A stretch of DNA of 41,576 nucleotides from an uncultured Erysipelotrichaceae bacterium (GTDB taxonomy: Bacteria; Bacillota_I; Bacilli_A; RF39; UBA660). The stretch covers positions 1 through 41,576 of the forward strand of contig CACZOV010000038.1 of the NCBI GenBank assembly GCA_902782915.1, given 5' to 3'. How positions within the stretch are numbered: the first letter of the stretch is position 1; each line of letters starts with the position of its first letter. This document shows, in pieces, positions 33,421 to 41,494 of the stretch. The notes beneath the pieces are model-generated. The model saw only the letters and a program-made list of their open reading frames with translations. It did no database searches and was not told where the DNA came from. The translations under genes were made by a program, and so were the position numbers.

Positions 33421-33451
33421 AAAACCTCCATTTAATTCTATGAATAATAAA

Positions 33452-33481
33452 TAAAAAAATTATATTGATTAATCAATATAA
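33452..33481 (-). terminator. Terminator overlapping the end of the lipoprotein gene
   Basis: A perfect 22-base palindrome, TTATATTGAT-TA-ATCAATATAA (33460-33481), contains the stop codon of the lipoprotein gene and is followed on the minus strand by seven T. Confidence 0.75.
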
Positions 33482-33867
33482 CCTTGGTTTTTAATTTCTT
33501 GTTCTAAAGCTTTTTCACTTATATATAAATCACTTATTCTTGATAATGTAGTTTTTTCATTTCCATCTTTAATAAATAAAATAATATTTGTTTCATCAAA
33601 TGTAAATTTTTCTTTTAAAGATTTAAGATCTGAATCAGATAACTTAATAGTATTTATATAATAACTTAACAAGTTATTTTTTTTAGAAACTTTTTCTAAA
33701 GTATCTTGAAGTATTTTACCATCACTTTCATCTGAAAGATATAAAATAAATGTTTCTTTATTATCTAACTTAGAATTTAAAGATTTTAAATCAATTTTTT
33801 GTAAAGAACTTTTAGAACAAGCACAAATAAAAATTAAAATTGTAATTCCTAGTATTATTTTTTTCAT
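33469..33867 (-). CDS. Small lipoprotein, possibly thioredoxin-like without CxxC
   Basis: A 132-residue exported protein. The signal peptide ends in FICAC, a lipobox variant with the lipidated cysteine at about residue 17, so it should be tethered outside the membrane. The mature part (ETFILYLSDESDGKILQDTL, then NIILFIKDGNEKTTL) has the strand-helix order of a thioredoxin fold, but SDESDG stands where a redox CxxC would be. GAGGTG precedes the ATG. It is divergent from the secreted-protein gene at 33959, with which it shares a promoter region. Confidence 0.65.
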   Translation of the reverse strand: MKKIILGITILIFICACSKSSLQKIDLKSLNSKLDNKETFILYLSDESDGKILQDTLEKVSKKNNLLSYYINTIKLSDSDLKSLKEKFTFDETNIILFIKDGNEKTTLSRISDLYISEKALEQEIKNQGYID

Positions 33868-33884
33868 GTTTCACCTCAAAAAAT

Positions 33885-33935
33885 ATCATAACATAGAAAA
33901 ATATTGTTGTAAATAGATAATAAATTTGTTATAAT
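33885..33935. promoter_or_regulatory. Back-to-back divergent promoters with overlapping -35 boxes
   Basis: Minus strand: -35 TTTACA (33908-33913), 17 bases, -10 TATGAT (33885-33890), driving the lipoprotein. Plus strand: -35 TTGTAA (33907-33912), 17 bases, -10 TATAAT (33930-33935), driving the secreted-protein genes. The two -35 boxes share five bases. Confidence 0.7.
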
Positions 33936-33958
33936 TTTTATAGAAAATAGGTGACGAT

Positions 33959-34636
33959 ATGAGAAAATTAAAGTATTTATTATTTCTTTTCTTGTTTTTT
34001 ATATTTTTTGATGTAAAAGCGTTGAATGAATGTACAACTCTTGAAATGTCACGTCTTAAAGAACTAGCAAGTAATGTAGAGTTTAAATATGATTATAGAA
34101 TTGAACAAGTAAAACTTATGGAAAGTGATTTATATTCTTATCCTGAAGTATATTATTCAGTTACAGCTTTAAATTTAAATGATGATTTAAAAGTATATAT
34201 GGAAAGTGATCCAGATTATGAATTTACTAATTTAAATCCTACAATTGATGGATTAATAAATGGAACAAATATAAAAATAAAAATAATTGCATATACAAGT
34301 AATCTTTGTTCAGGTAAAATTGTATTAACCAAAAATATATCCTTACCATACTATAATTTATTAAGTGAAAAAGAAGAATGCAAAACTTATAAAGATTTTA
34401 AATATTGTCAAGAATTTGGAAGATTTTCTATTACGGATGAAGAATTTTATCATGAACTTGAAGAATATAAAAAAGAAACTCCAAATAACTCAGAAGATAA
34501 TAGTAGTGATAATAAAAAAATATATGATTATTTTAATGAATATAAGTATTATATCTTTGGAGTAGTAGGAATTATTTTTCTTTTAATTATGATACTTATA
34601 ATTAAGAAAAATAAAAAGAAGGATCGTGATTTATAA
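33959..34636 (+). CDS. Secreted, membrane-anchored protein of unknown function
   Basis: A 225-residue type I membrane protein. The signal peptide covers residues 1-21 (LFFIFFDVKA). The outer domain has four cysteines (NECTT, NLCSG, EECKT, KYCQE) that could form disulfides, then an Asn/Ser/Asp-rich stalk, a C-terminal membrane span (about 196-216) and a basic tail (KKNKKKDRDL). AGGTGACG precedes the ATG. Its stop shares one base with the next ATG, so it works with the large secreted protein downstream. No family is recognised. Confidence 0.75.
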   Translation: MRKLKYLLFLFLFFIFFDVKALNECTTLEMSRLKELASNVEFKYDYRIEQVKLMESDLYSYPEVYYSVTALNLNDDLKVYMESDPDYEFTNLNPTIDGLINGTNIKIKIIAYTSNLCSGKIVLTKNISLPYYNLLSEKEECKTYKDFKYCQEFGRFSITDEEFYHELEEYKKETPNNSEDNSSDNKKIYDYFNEYKYYIFGVVGIIFLLIMILIIKKNKKKDRDL

Positions 34637-36786
34637 TGAAAAAAAGAATTATTTTTTGCTTAATATTAAGTCTTTTTTTACTTAAAATGGATGTATATGC
34701 ATTCGATAAACGTCAATTATATAATTATGAAGTAACAAGTCTTGTAAGAGATGATAATGGAAATGTAACTGTTAGTGGATGGGCAATTCCTAATGCAGGA
34801 GTAGATGATGATAGTAATGGTTTTTCTCCTTCTATGGATGATAATCTTGGAAGCGGCAGTACGGGTAGCTGTTATGGAGCTGCTTGGTCTTTTTATGAAT
34901 ATACTCTTTATGTAGTTGGGATTGATAATAATGGAAATTTGATAACTGATGAAGGAAAAAGAGTTAAAATAGATACCAAAAGAGGAAGTGGTATAAGCTT
35001 AACAGAAGCATTGTGTTATCGTTCAAATGCTAATAGCAATTGTGTGTGGAATAGAAGTTCATGCTATGAAAATGTTGGCTGGACTTTTAGTTATAATGAA
35101 AATGAATTAGTAGCAAAAATAAGTGAAAAAAATCTAAGTGATTTTTTTAAAAATGGTTATGCTTTATATATGAGATTGAATCCAACTCCACCTTTTTTTG
35201 AAACTAAAATTAGGGAATTTGCCCTTGCTGCCCATGCTGGCGTAATAAAAGGATTTGGAAATGATTATACATACACAAATAATGGTGATAACCTAACTGT
35301 AAAGGTAATCGCTTACCATGGAAGATATCAAAGCTGTAATGGAAATACATGTCAAACTATGAATGATAATAAATTTATTGAAGGAGGACAGTATTCAGTT
35401 GTTGGTTATACTAAAGATTTAGTCAACAGTAGACTAGGATTTTATGGCGTTACATATTATCAAATTAAAATTGGTGATACTTATCCATATATTCCGGTTT
35501 CCTGGGTTGCTCCTTTAAATGTAACAATTTTACCTTCTCCTTCAAAAGTTCGAGATGTATCTGGTTGTGATGATGATAATAAATCTCAAGTACCAAAAAC
35601 AATTGATTCTGCAACTTGTGGAAATGAAGCGACTTTTAGTGGTGATAATTATTCAACATGTAGTGTTAATAAATATAGTTATTATACTAAGAAGTGTTCT
35701 GAAAGTGATTTTAAAGCTTCGTTTAAAATAAATAATTTAATGAATGAAACTAGGTTTTATTTAAGAAATGGTGGAGGATTTGAAGTAAATGGAACTGTAT
35801 CCACTAAGCTTGAATGTGAATATACTTTTGACATTGAACATTTTAAAAAAGATTATAATGATGTAGTTTATAATTTAAATGTTTTAGATAACGGATCGCG
35901 TGAATGGTATTCTAATAATTTAATAAAAGAAAAACTAGAAAATATTTTTATTAATTATTCAAATCAAACAAGTGATATTACTTCTTGGAATTCGGAATAT
36001 GATTTTACAAAAATAAATGCAACTGTAAAAGTTGATGGAAATGAAGTATCTAAGTTAACTGTTGAAACTAATGATATAGTTAATGAAAAAATTGATTTGA
36101 ATGGAGATATGGTCAATGAAGAAAATTTTTGTATTACTGGAAATGATAATAAGATTGAAAAATTATCAATTAATTCTCGTGAATATGTAATTAATACAAA
36201 TGTAAAATGTGGAGAAAATTGGAATGTTATGCTTAGTTTACCAGAAATGTGTTTAAATATGGCAAATGGAGAAATGACTTCATGCACAGCAAGTAATGTA
36301 CTTGTTGGTGGAAAAAAATATTATGTTCCAAGAAATAAAACTAGTGGAAATATAACTCTTGAAGTTAGTAATTTAGGATATGATGGAAATTTCAAAATGA
36401 ATTTAACTAAATGTGCATATAGTTCTGGAACTGAAAGAAAAGTTATTTTTAGACAAATAGATATAACTGATCCATTTTTATCAGAGTATTCAAATAATAG
36501 AAGAGTAATAGGAAGAAATTATTATAATAACAAGTATAATTTTGTAAATATTATTAAAAGTGATATATGGCAAGAACTTTATCAATTTAAATATAGTCTT
36601 AGTAAAGTTAATATAGAAAATATCAAAAAAAATACTTTAAGTGATTCAGAAAGAGTAAGTAGTTATCTTGGATCAAGATGTTACTTTAATAGTGTTAATA
36701 AATGGGTTTGTGAGTTTACAAGAAATAATTCAACAGAGTCAAGTGGAAATTCAAACTTTTTTACAAAAGTAGATATTCATGAATAA
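34636..36786 (+). CDS. Large secreted cysteine-rich protein of unknown function
   Basis: A 716-residue protein with a clear signal peptide (1-22, ending VYA) and no C-terminal membrane span or sortase signal, so it is either released or held by partners. The N-terminal part (YEVTSLVRDDNGNVTVSGWA) looks like a beta-sandwich module, and many cysteines spread through the chain (for example GSCYGAAW, CVWNRSSC, SCNGNTC, CSVNKYSYYTKKC) suggest disulfides. It is coupled to the anchored protein before it and lies 62 bases before the Tad-like operon, which makes a surface-appendage tip or sheath role plausible but unproven. Confidence 0.75.
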   Translation: MKKRIIFCLILSLFLLKMDVYAFDKRQLYNYEVTSLVRDDNGNVTVSGWAIPNAGVDDDSNGFSPSMDDNLGSGSTGSCYGAAWSFYEYTLYVVGIDNNGNLITDEGKRVKIDTKRGSGISLTEALCYRSNANSNCVWNRSSCYENVGWTFSYNENELVAKISEKNLSDFFKNGYALYMRLNPTPPFFETKIREFALAAHAGVIKGFGNDYTYTNNGDNLTVKVIAYHGRYQSCNGNTCQTMNDNKFIEGGQYSVVGYTKDLVNSRLGFYGVTYYQIKIGDTYPYIPVSWVAPLNVTILPSPSKVRDVSGCDDDNKSQVPKTIDSATCGNEATFSGDNYSTCSVNKYSYYTKKCSESDFKASFKINNLMNETRFYLRNGGGFEVNGTVSTKLECEYTFDIEHFKKDYNDVVYNLNVLDNGSREWYSNNLIKEKLENIFINYSNQTSDITSWNSEYDFTKINATVKVDGNEVSKLTVETNDIVNEKIDLNGDMVNEENFCITGNDNKIEKLSINSREYVINTNVKCGENWNVMLSLPEMCLNMANGEMTSCTASNVLVGGKKYYVPRNKTSGNITLEVSNLGYDGNFKMNLTKCAYSSGTERKVIFRQIDITDPFLSEYSNNRRVIGRNYYNNKYNFVNIIKSDIWQELYQFKYSLSKVNIENIKKNTLSDSERVSSYLGSRCYFNSVNKWVCEFTRNNSTESSGNSNFFTKVDIHE

Positions 36787-36794
36787 AAAATAAC

Positions 36795-36823
36795 TTGTCA
36801 TGTGAAAAAAAATATTATATAAT
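36795..36823 (+). promoter_or_regulatory. Promoter of the Tad-like operon
   Basis: -35 TTGTCA (36795-36800), 17 bases, perfect -10 TATAAT (36818-36823). AGGAGG follows at 36835. Confidence 0.75.
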
Positions 36824-36847
36824 GAATACATAATAGGAGGTGGATTT

Positions 36848-37405
36848 ACGAAAGTTGCAATGTGGGCAGTCTTCATTTTCATCTTAGGAATATTTGGAAT
36901 ATTTTTAATTAATTTGTTTGGAGTTATTACAACAACTAATCAACAAGACTATACTTTAATTAAAAATTCGGTTGAAGCTGCTATGAACGATTCGATTGAC
37001 TATGCATCCTATAAATCGGGTTTTTATCTTTGTGTTGATAATGAAAACTTGGAACATGATAGTGATGGAAGAATTGTTTTTAATAGTAAAAAAGATTATC
37101 ATTTAGTTTTAAATAGACCTAATATACTTGAAGATGTTTCAAATTGTAATTTTTTAGAGGGTGAAATTAAATTAAATGAAGATGTTTTTGTTGAAAGTTT
37201 TTTAAGAAGATTTGCAAATAATATAAATAATAATAAAAGTTATGAAGTAACAATTGCTGAAGTAATTGAGTATCCACCGAAAGTAAGTGTTCGAATAGAT
37301 ACTTATAATACCTATGGTTCAAGTGGTTCGACAACTCAAGAATTTGACATGGGAGATTTTAATATCAGAAATCAAATAGATGCGATTTTTGAAGAAAAGA
37401 GTTAG
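36848..37405 (+). CDS. Pseudopilin-like membrane protein, apparent ACG start
   Basis: A 185-residue protein whose first 30 residues are one hydrophobic segment (VAMWAVFIFILGIFGIFLIN) followed by an outside domain with NSVEAAMNDSIDYASYKSG and two cysteines. This recalls TadE-type or other minor pilin subunits. AGGAGG (36835-36840) lies seven bases before an in-frame ACG at 36848 but 19 bases before the first ATG at 36860. ACG-AAA would be MK if the start were ATG, so a rare or mutated start is suspected; the ATG at 36860 is the fallback. It heads the operon with the CpaB-like, TadA, TadB and TadC genes. Confidence 0.65.
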   Translation, partial: TKVAMWAVFIFILGIFGIFLINLFGVITTTNQQDYTLIKNSVEAAMNDSIDYASYKSGFYLCVDNENLEHDSDGRIVFNSKKDYHLVLNRPNILEDVSNCNFLEGEIKLNEDVFVESFLRRFANNINNNKSYEVTIAEVIEYPPKVSVRIDTYNTYGSSGSTTQEFDMGDFNIRNQIDAIFEEKS

Positions 37406-37416
37406 AGAGGGAAAAT

Positions 37417-38184
37417 ATGAAAAAATTAAAACAAATTTTATCAAATAAGAATACGGTTACATTTATAGGAATTGTACTAATAGTATTAGTATTATACTTT
37501 TTCTATAATTATAGAGTAAGTCAAGCAACTACACCAGTAAGAGTTCCTTATGCAGTACAAACTATTGCACCACGTACTCAGATAACAAATGACATGATAG
37601 GTTATTTAGAAATAACTCAAAGCGCTTTAAAAGGAAATGTACTTACAAATGTTAATACTCAAATTCTTGGAATGTATACAAATGTTAATAGTATGATTCC
37701 AGCAGGAAGCTTATTTTATCAAAGTGCTGTTGTAAGAGAAGAAGAATTACCAGATTCATTCTTAATAAATATAACAGAGGGATATGTTCCTTATAATTTT
37801 AGTGTTTCTATGTGGTCAACTTATGGAAATTCCATGTATCCTGGAAATTATGTTGATGTATATTTTAAAGGTGTTGGTGATGATGGATTATTAATGGTTG
37901 GAAAATTAATTGAAAATGTTAAGATTTTAGCTGTAAAAGATTCTAGTGGACATCATGTATTTGAAAATACAACTGAAGAAAGAGCACCAAGTCAAATTAT
38001 TTTTGAAGTTCCAGAAGAAATTCACTTATTACTTAGAAAAGCTGAATATATTCGTAATGCAGAAGTTATCTTAGTTCCAACAAATGCATCTTTGCAAGCT
38101 GAAAATGGTGAAGAAATTAAGATAAATGTAACTAGTGAGACAATCAGACAATATATTGAATCTATGTCTAGTAATATAAATTAG
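37417..38184 (+). CDS. CpaB/RcpC-like pilus assembly protein (SAF domain)
   Basis: In Tad/Flp systems CpaB (RcpC) is an envelope protein with a SAF domain. This 255-residue protein has one N-terminal membrane span (about 14-32), then the SAF domain starting VPYAVQTIAPRTQITNDMIGYLEI and continuing through IPAGSLFYQSAV, and a C-terminal region with MYPGNYVDVYF and IIFEVPEEIHLLLRKAE as in CpaB. It has no outer-membrane partner, as expected in a Gram-positive. GAGAGGG precedes the ATG, 12 bases after the preceding stop. Confidence 0.8.
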   Translation: MKKLKQILSNKNTVTFIGIVLIVLVLYFFYNYRVSQATTPVRVPYAVQTIAPRTQITNDMIGYLEITQSALKGNVLTNVNTQILGMYTNVNSMIPAGSLFYQSAVVREEELPDSFLINITEGYVPYNFSVSMWSTYGNSMYPGNYVDVYFKGVGDDGLLMVGKLIENVKILAVKDSSGHHVFENTTEERAPSQIIFEVPEEIHLLLRKAEYIRNAEVILVPTNASLQAENGEEIKINVTSETIRQYIESMSSNIN

Positions 38185-38193
38185 AGGTTATCC

Positions 38194-39459
38194 ATGAATC
38201 AAGGTATCAATGTATATGATTTAAGTCCTACTAGTAATGAAAATAAAACCAATACTGAAATTAATGCTGCCTTATTTTCAAACATAGACTTTGGTCCTTT
38301 AAAAGAATATTTACAGGACGATAATATTACTGATATTTCTTATAGTAATAATGGACAAGTTTGGTTAAAGTCTTTAGATAAAGGTGTTTATCGTGTTGAA
38401 AATCCTGGAATTAATAATGAGTTAATGGAGAAAATAGCTTTTCAATGTGCAAATATCATGGGTAAAACTTTTAATATGGCAAGTCCTCTTTTGGATAGTG
38501 AATCTTCAGAACTTCGTATGAATTTTATTCATGATTCAATTGCAAGAAATGGTATAGCAGCAGTATTTCGTAAAACACCAGCTAAAATAAGACTTAAAAA
38601 AGAAAAAATAGTTGAAGAAAAATATATAACAACTGGAATACATGATTTTTTAATTGAATGTGTAAAGGGACACTGCAATATGATTGTAAGTGGAGAAACT
38701 GGAAGTGGTAAAACAGAGTTAGTAAAGTATTTAGCAAGTCATACAGCATTTAATGAAAAAATAATTACAATAGAGGATACTCTAGAACTTCACTTAGATG
38801 CAATTTTTCCTGAAAGAGATATTGTATCAATGAAAACTAATAATATAGCTTCATACTCTGATGTATTAGTTGGATGTATGAGACAAAATCCTAAATGGAT
38901 CTTACTTTCTGAGGTTAGATCAGCTGAAGCTGTTACAGCTGTTCGTAATTCTATTTCATCAGGACATAATATTTTATCCACAATTCATGCGGATAAAGCT
39001 GCAAGTATTCCATATCGTTTATACAGTTTATTGGAATCTAATATTGATGTTGAACAATTTATGACAACAATTTATCGTTATATTCAACTTGGAATTCATG
39101 TTCGAGCTCGTTATGATAAAGTAACTGGTAGATTCTTAAGAGAAGTATGTGAAGTTACAGAATTTTTTGTAAATGATGAAAACAAACCAGAATCAAATAC
39201 AATTTATAAAAAGAATATAGATGGAACAGAAATAATAAATAATCCATCTAGATATTTAATTGATTATTTAGAAAATCAAGGAATTGATTTTACTAATAAA
39301 GATTTTGATAATATTAAAATAACTCCACCATTTGAAGAACAAAAAGTTGAAAATACAAATTCTAGTAATCTTAATTTAGAAAATCAAATTGTGAAAAAGG
39401 TTAATACAAATAATATAAATCCATCTATTTTAAGTATGGAAGAGGAAGAAATTTTATAA
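38194..39459 (+). CDS. tadA: TadA/CpaF-type secretion ATPase
   Basis: This is the cytosolic hexameric ATPase that powers Tad pilus assembly. It has 421 residues. The N-terminal domain has LQDDNITDISYSNNGQVWL, the Walker A motif is GETGSGKT (167-174), the Asp box is TIEDTLEL, and the Walker B/His region is WILLSEVRSAEAVTAVRNSI and STIHADKAASIPYRL. The C-terminal 80 residues are a polar, Asn-rich extension beyond the ATPase core. GAGGTTAT lies before the ATG. It directly precedes tadB and tadC, the order seen in known tad loci. Confidence 0.92.
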   Translation: MNQGINVYDLSPTSNENKTNTEINAALFSNIDFGPLKEYLQDDNITDISYSNNGQVWLKSLDKGVYRVENPGINNELMEKIAFQCANIMGKTFNMASPLLDSESSELRMNFIHDSIARNGIAAVFRKTPAKIRLKKEKIVEEKYITTGIHDFLIECVKGHCNMIVSGETGSGKTELVKYLASHTAFNEKIITIEDTLELHLDAIFPERDIVSMKTNNIASYSDVLVGCMRQNPKWILLSEVRSAEAVTAVRNSISSGHNILSTIHADKAASIPYRLYSLLESNIDVEQFMTTIYRYIQLGIHVRARYDKVTGRFLREVCEVTEFFVNDENKPESNTIYKKNIDGTEIINNPSRYLIDYLENQGIDFTNKDFDNIKITPPFEEQKVENTNSSNLNLENQIVKKVNTNNINPSILSMEEEEIL

Positions 39460-39473
39460 AAGAAGGTGATTAA

Positions 39474-40370
39474 ATGGAATTTATAATTATATTACTTGTT
39501 GTTTTATTCGTTGTATTATATCGAAAAAGCAATGGGGAATCATTATATAAATTCGTATCAACAAGTTTAGGTAATGTTTATGATAAATATGCCCCTTATT
39601 CTTTTAAAGTAATAAGAGAACGTTGTAAAGAAATGGGACTTGAATATACCAAGAGACAATATATTATTCAAGTTGTAGTATTTGCAAGTTTAGCATTTAT
39701 TATTTCATATTTATACTTTTATAATATTGTAATTTCATTCTTTTATGTAATAGCAGTTGTTTCAGTTATTCCATATCTTGCATATCTTAGATGTAAAAGA
39801 CTTTATAGTGAATTTATTTTTGAGCAAGTTCAAGTTTATGTAACAAACACAATTATGGAGTTTCAAACAACTCAATCATTTGTAAAAGCTCTTGAAGGAG
39901 TATATGATTCAGGGGTTTTAGAAGAACCACTTAAAACAGATGTAAAAGTTATGATTGATCTAGCATATCATAATGGAGATGTTATGGAGTCTATTACTTA
40001 TATGAATAGTAAATATGACTTTTATATGACAAGAAATATGCATCAATTATTTTTACAAGTAACAAGAGAAGGAGCACATGATACTGTTCAAGTTCTTGAT
40101 AATATGTTACTTGATGTTGATGAGCTTGTTGAAGGAGTTTATATTGACAGAATGAATAGAGATGCCTTTCATAAATCATTTGTTACTTATGGAATTACTT
40201 TGTACTTAATGGTTATGCTTGTTCAATGGCTAATCGGGAAAGAAACTTATATTGAACTTGTAAATTCAAATATTTTAATGCAAATAGGTCTTCATATAGT
40301 TATTTTATTCAATAGTTATTTTCTTCTTTCAGGAGAAAAATATTATAACGAGAATGTGGGTGCTGAATAA
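39474..40370 (+). CDS. tadB: TadB-like platform protein (T2SSF family)
   Basis: This inner-membrane platform protein works with TadA. It has 298 residues. There is one N-terminal span (4-20), a pair at about 55-102, a cytosolic helical T2SSF domain (about 110-230, FEQVQVYVTNTIMEFQ, REGAHDTVQVLDNMLLDVDEL) and two C-terminal spans. The identification rests on this topology, on the position after the ATPase and on overlap with the next T2SSF gene. GAAGGTGAT precedes the ATG. Confidence 0.82.
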   Translation: MEFIIILLVVLFVVLYRKSNGESLYKFVSTSLGNVYDKYAPYSFKVIRERCKEMGLEYTKRQYIIQVVVFASLAFIISYLYFYNIVISFFYVIAVVSVIPYLAYLRCKRLYSEFIFEQVQVYVTNTIMEFQTTQSFVKALEGVYDSGVLEEPLKTDVKVMIDLAYHNGDVMESITYMNSKYDFYMTRNMHQLFLQVTREGAHDTVQVLDNMLLDVDELVEGVYIDRMNRDAFHKSFVTYGITLYLMVMLVQWLIGKETYIELVNSNILMQIGLHIVILFNSYFLLSGEKYYNENVGAE

Positions 40371-41158
40371 TGGAATTTGCAATAGTTGTCTTAATTATAT
40401 TTTTTATGCTTAGTTATAGTGGAGCTATTAATACAAAAAAACTATATAGAGATAATAAAGCTTTGTTTTCTATGTTAAAAGAAAAAGATTATGATTTTTT
40501 AGTTAAAACAAAATATGGAGCTGATGCTGATCCTGATATTTACTTTGAAAAAAGAATTAAACAAGGAATGATATCAGTTGTTGTTGTACTTGCAATTTTA
40601 TTATTTAATTTTTCTTGGATAAATTTAATTGTTGGATTAATAATTATAATTGTTTTATATAGAAATCAATATTCAAGTTTAAAAGGATTTTATAAAAAGA
40701 ATTTAAGTGTAATTGATCAAACTTTACCTTATTATTTAAAAAGTATTGAAATACTTGCTCAACATTATACTATACCAGTTGCAATTCAAAGATCAATTGA
40801 AACAGCACCAGATATGTTTAAAGATGGGCTTGAAGAAATGGTTAGAAAAATTGATGCTGGAGATTCATCAATTGATCCATATCTAGAATTTGCCGAAAAA
40901 TATCCTGTAAAAGATTCACTTCGGATGATGAGACTTCTTTATAGATTAAGTATTGGAGCTCAAGAAAACAAACAAGAGCAACTTCTTGTATTTTCTAAAA
41001 GTGTATCTTCCCTTCAAAATAAAGCAAGAGAACAAAAATATGCAGCAAGATTAAATAAAATGGAAAAGAAAACTATGTCAATGCTATTAGTAACTGGTGG
41101 TGGAACGATGCTTGTGTTATTATTTGCGATGATTTATATGATGATGAGTTGGATGTAA
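40370..41158 (+). CDS. tadC: TadC-like platform protein (T2SSF family)
   Basis: This 262-residue protein is the second platform component. After an N-terminal span and a pair of spans (about 68-102) comes the T2SSF domain (LPYYLKSIEILAQHYTIPVAI, LRMMRLLYRLSIGAQEN, KMEKKTMSMLL) and a C-terminal span. Its ATG shares one base with the tadB stop. In Tad systems TadB and TadC form a pair, which fits this arrangement. Confidence 0.82.
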   Translation: MEFAIVVLIIFFMLSYSGAINTKKLYRDNKALFSMLKEKDYDFLVKTKYGADADPDIYFEKRIKQGMISVVVVLAILLFNFSWINLIVGLIIIIVLYRNQYSSLKGFYKKNLSVIDQTLPYYLKSIEILAQHYTIPVAIQRSIETAPDMFKDGLEEMVRKIDAGDSSIDPYLEFAEKYPVKDSLRMMRLLYRLSIGAQENKQEQLLVFSKSVSSLQNKAREQKYAARLNKMEKKTMSMLLVTGGGTMLVLLFAMIYMMMSWM

Positions 41159-41174
41159 AATATTAAAAAATTAA

Positions 41175-41203
41175 TTGATTAAATAAAAAATTAATGATAT
41201 ACT
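41175..41203 (+). promoter_or_regulatory. Separate promoter of the small pilin gene
   Basis: -35 TTGATT (41175-41180), 17 bases, -10 TATACT (41198-41203), giving the pilin extra expression beyond the operon. Confidence 0.65.
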
Positions 41204-41235
41204 AAATAATGTAAAAGTAGAAAGGAGAAAAAGAA

Positions 41236-41421
41236 ATGAAAGAAGCAAGTGGAGAATTATCAATGACTTTAATTGTTATTGTTGCTGCAGGAGCAGTTTT
41301 GGCAATTTTCTTAGCATTTAGAGGACCAATTTTTAATACAATCAACAATATGTGGGGAAAATTTAGTGGTCAACAAAATACTGTAATGAATCAAACAAAT
41401 AGAAGTCAATGGGGAAATTAA
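41236..41421 (+). CDS. Small Flp-type pilin candidate
   Basis: A 61-residue protein. A short charged leader (MKEASG) precedes Glu and a 20-residue hydrophobic segment (LSMTLIVIVAAGAVLAIFLA), followed by a polar Asn/Gln-rich tail. This resembles the Flp/class III pilins, in which cleavage after Gly exposes a hydrophobic helix, but the classic G-x4-E-Y spacing is not kept. AAAGGAG precedes the ATG. With its own promoter it is the best candidate for the major subunit. Confidence 0.65.
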   Translation: MKEASGELSMTLIVIVAAGAVLAIFLAFRGPIFNTINNMWGKFSGQQNTVMNQTNRSQWGN

Positions 41422-41494
41422 TAGAATTTAATGATTGTGTGAGTTAAATTGAAGAATTATTTCAATTGATTGTATAGAATGGATGTGATTTAGT

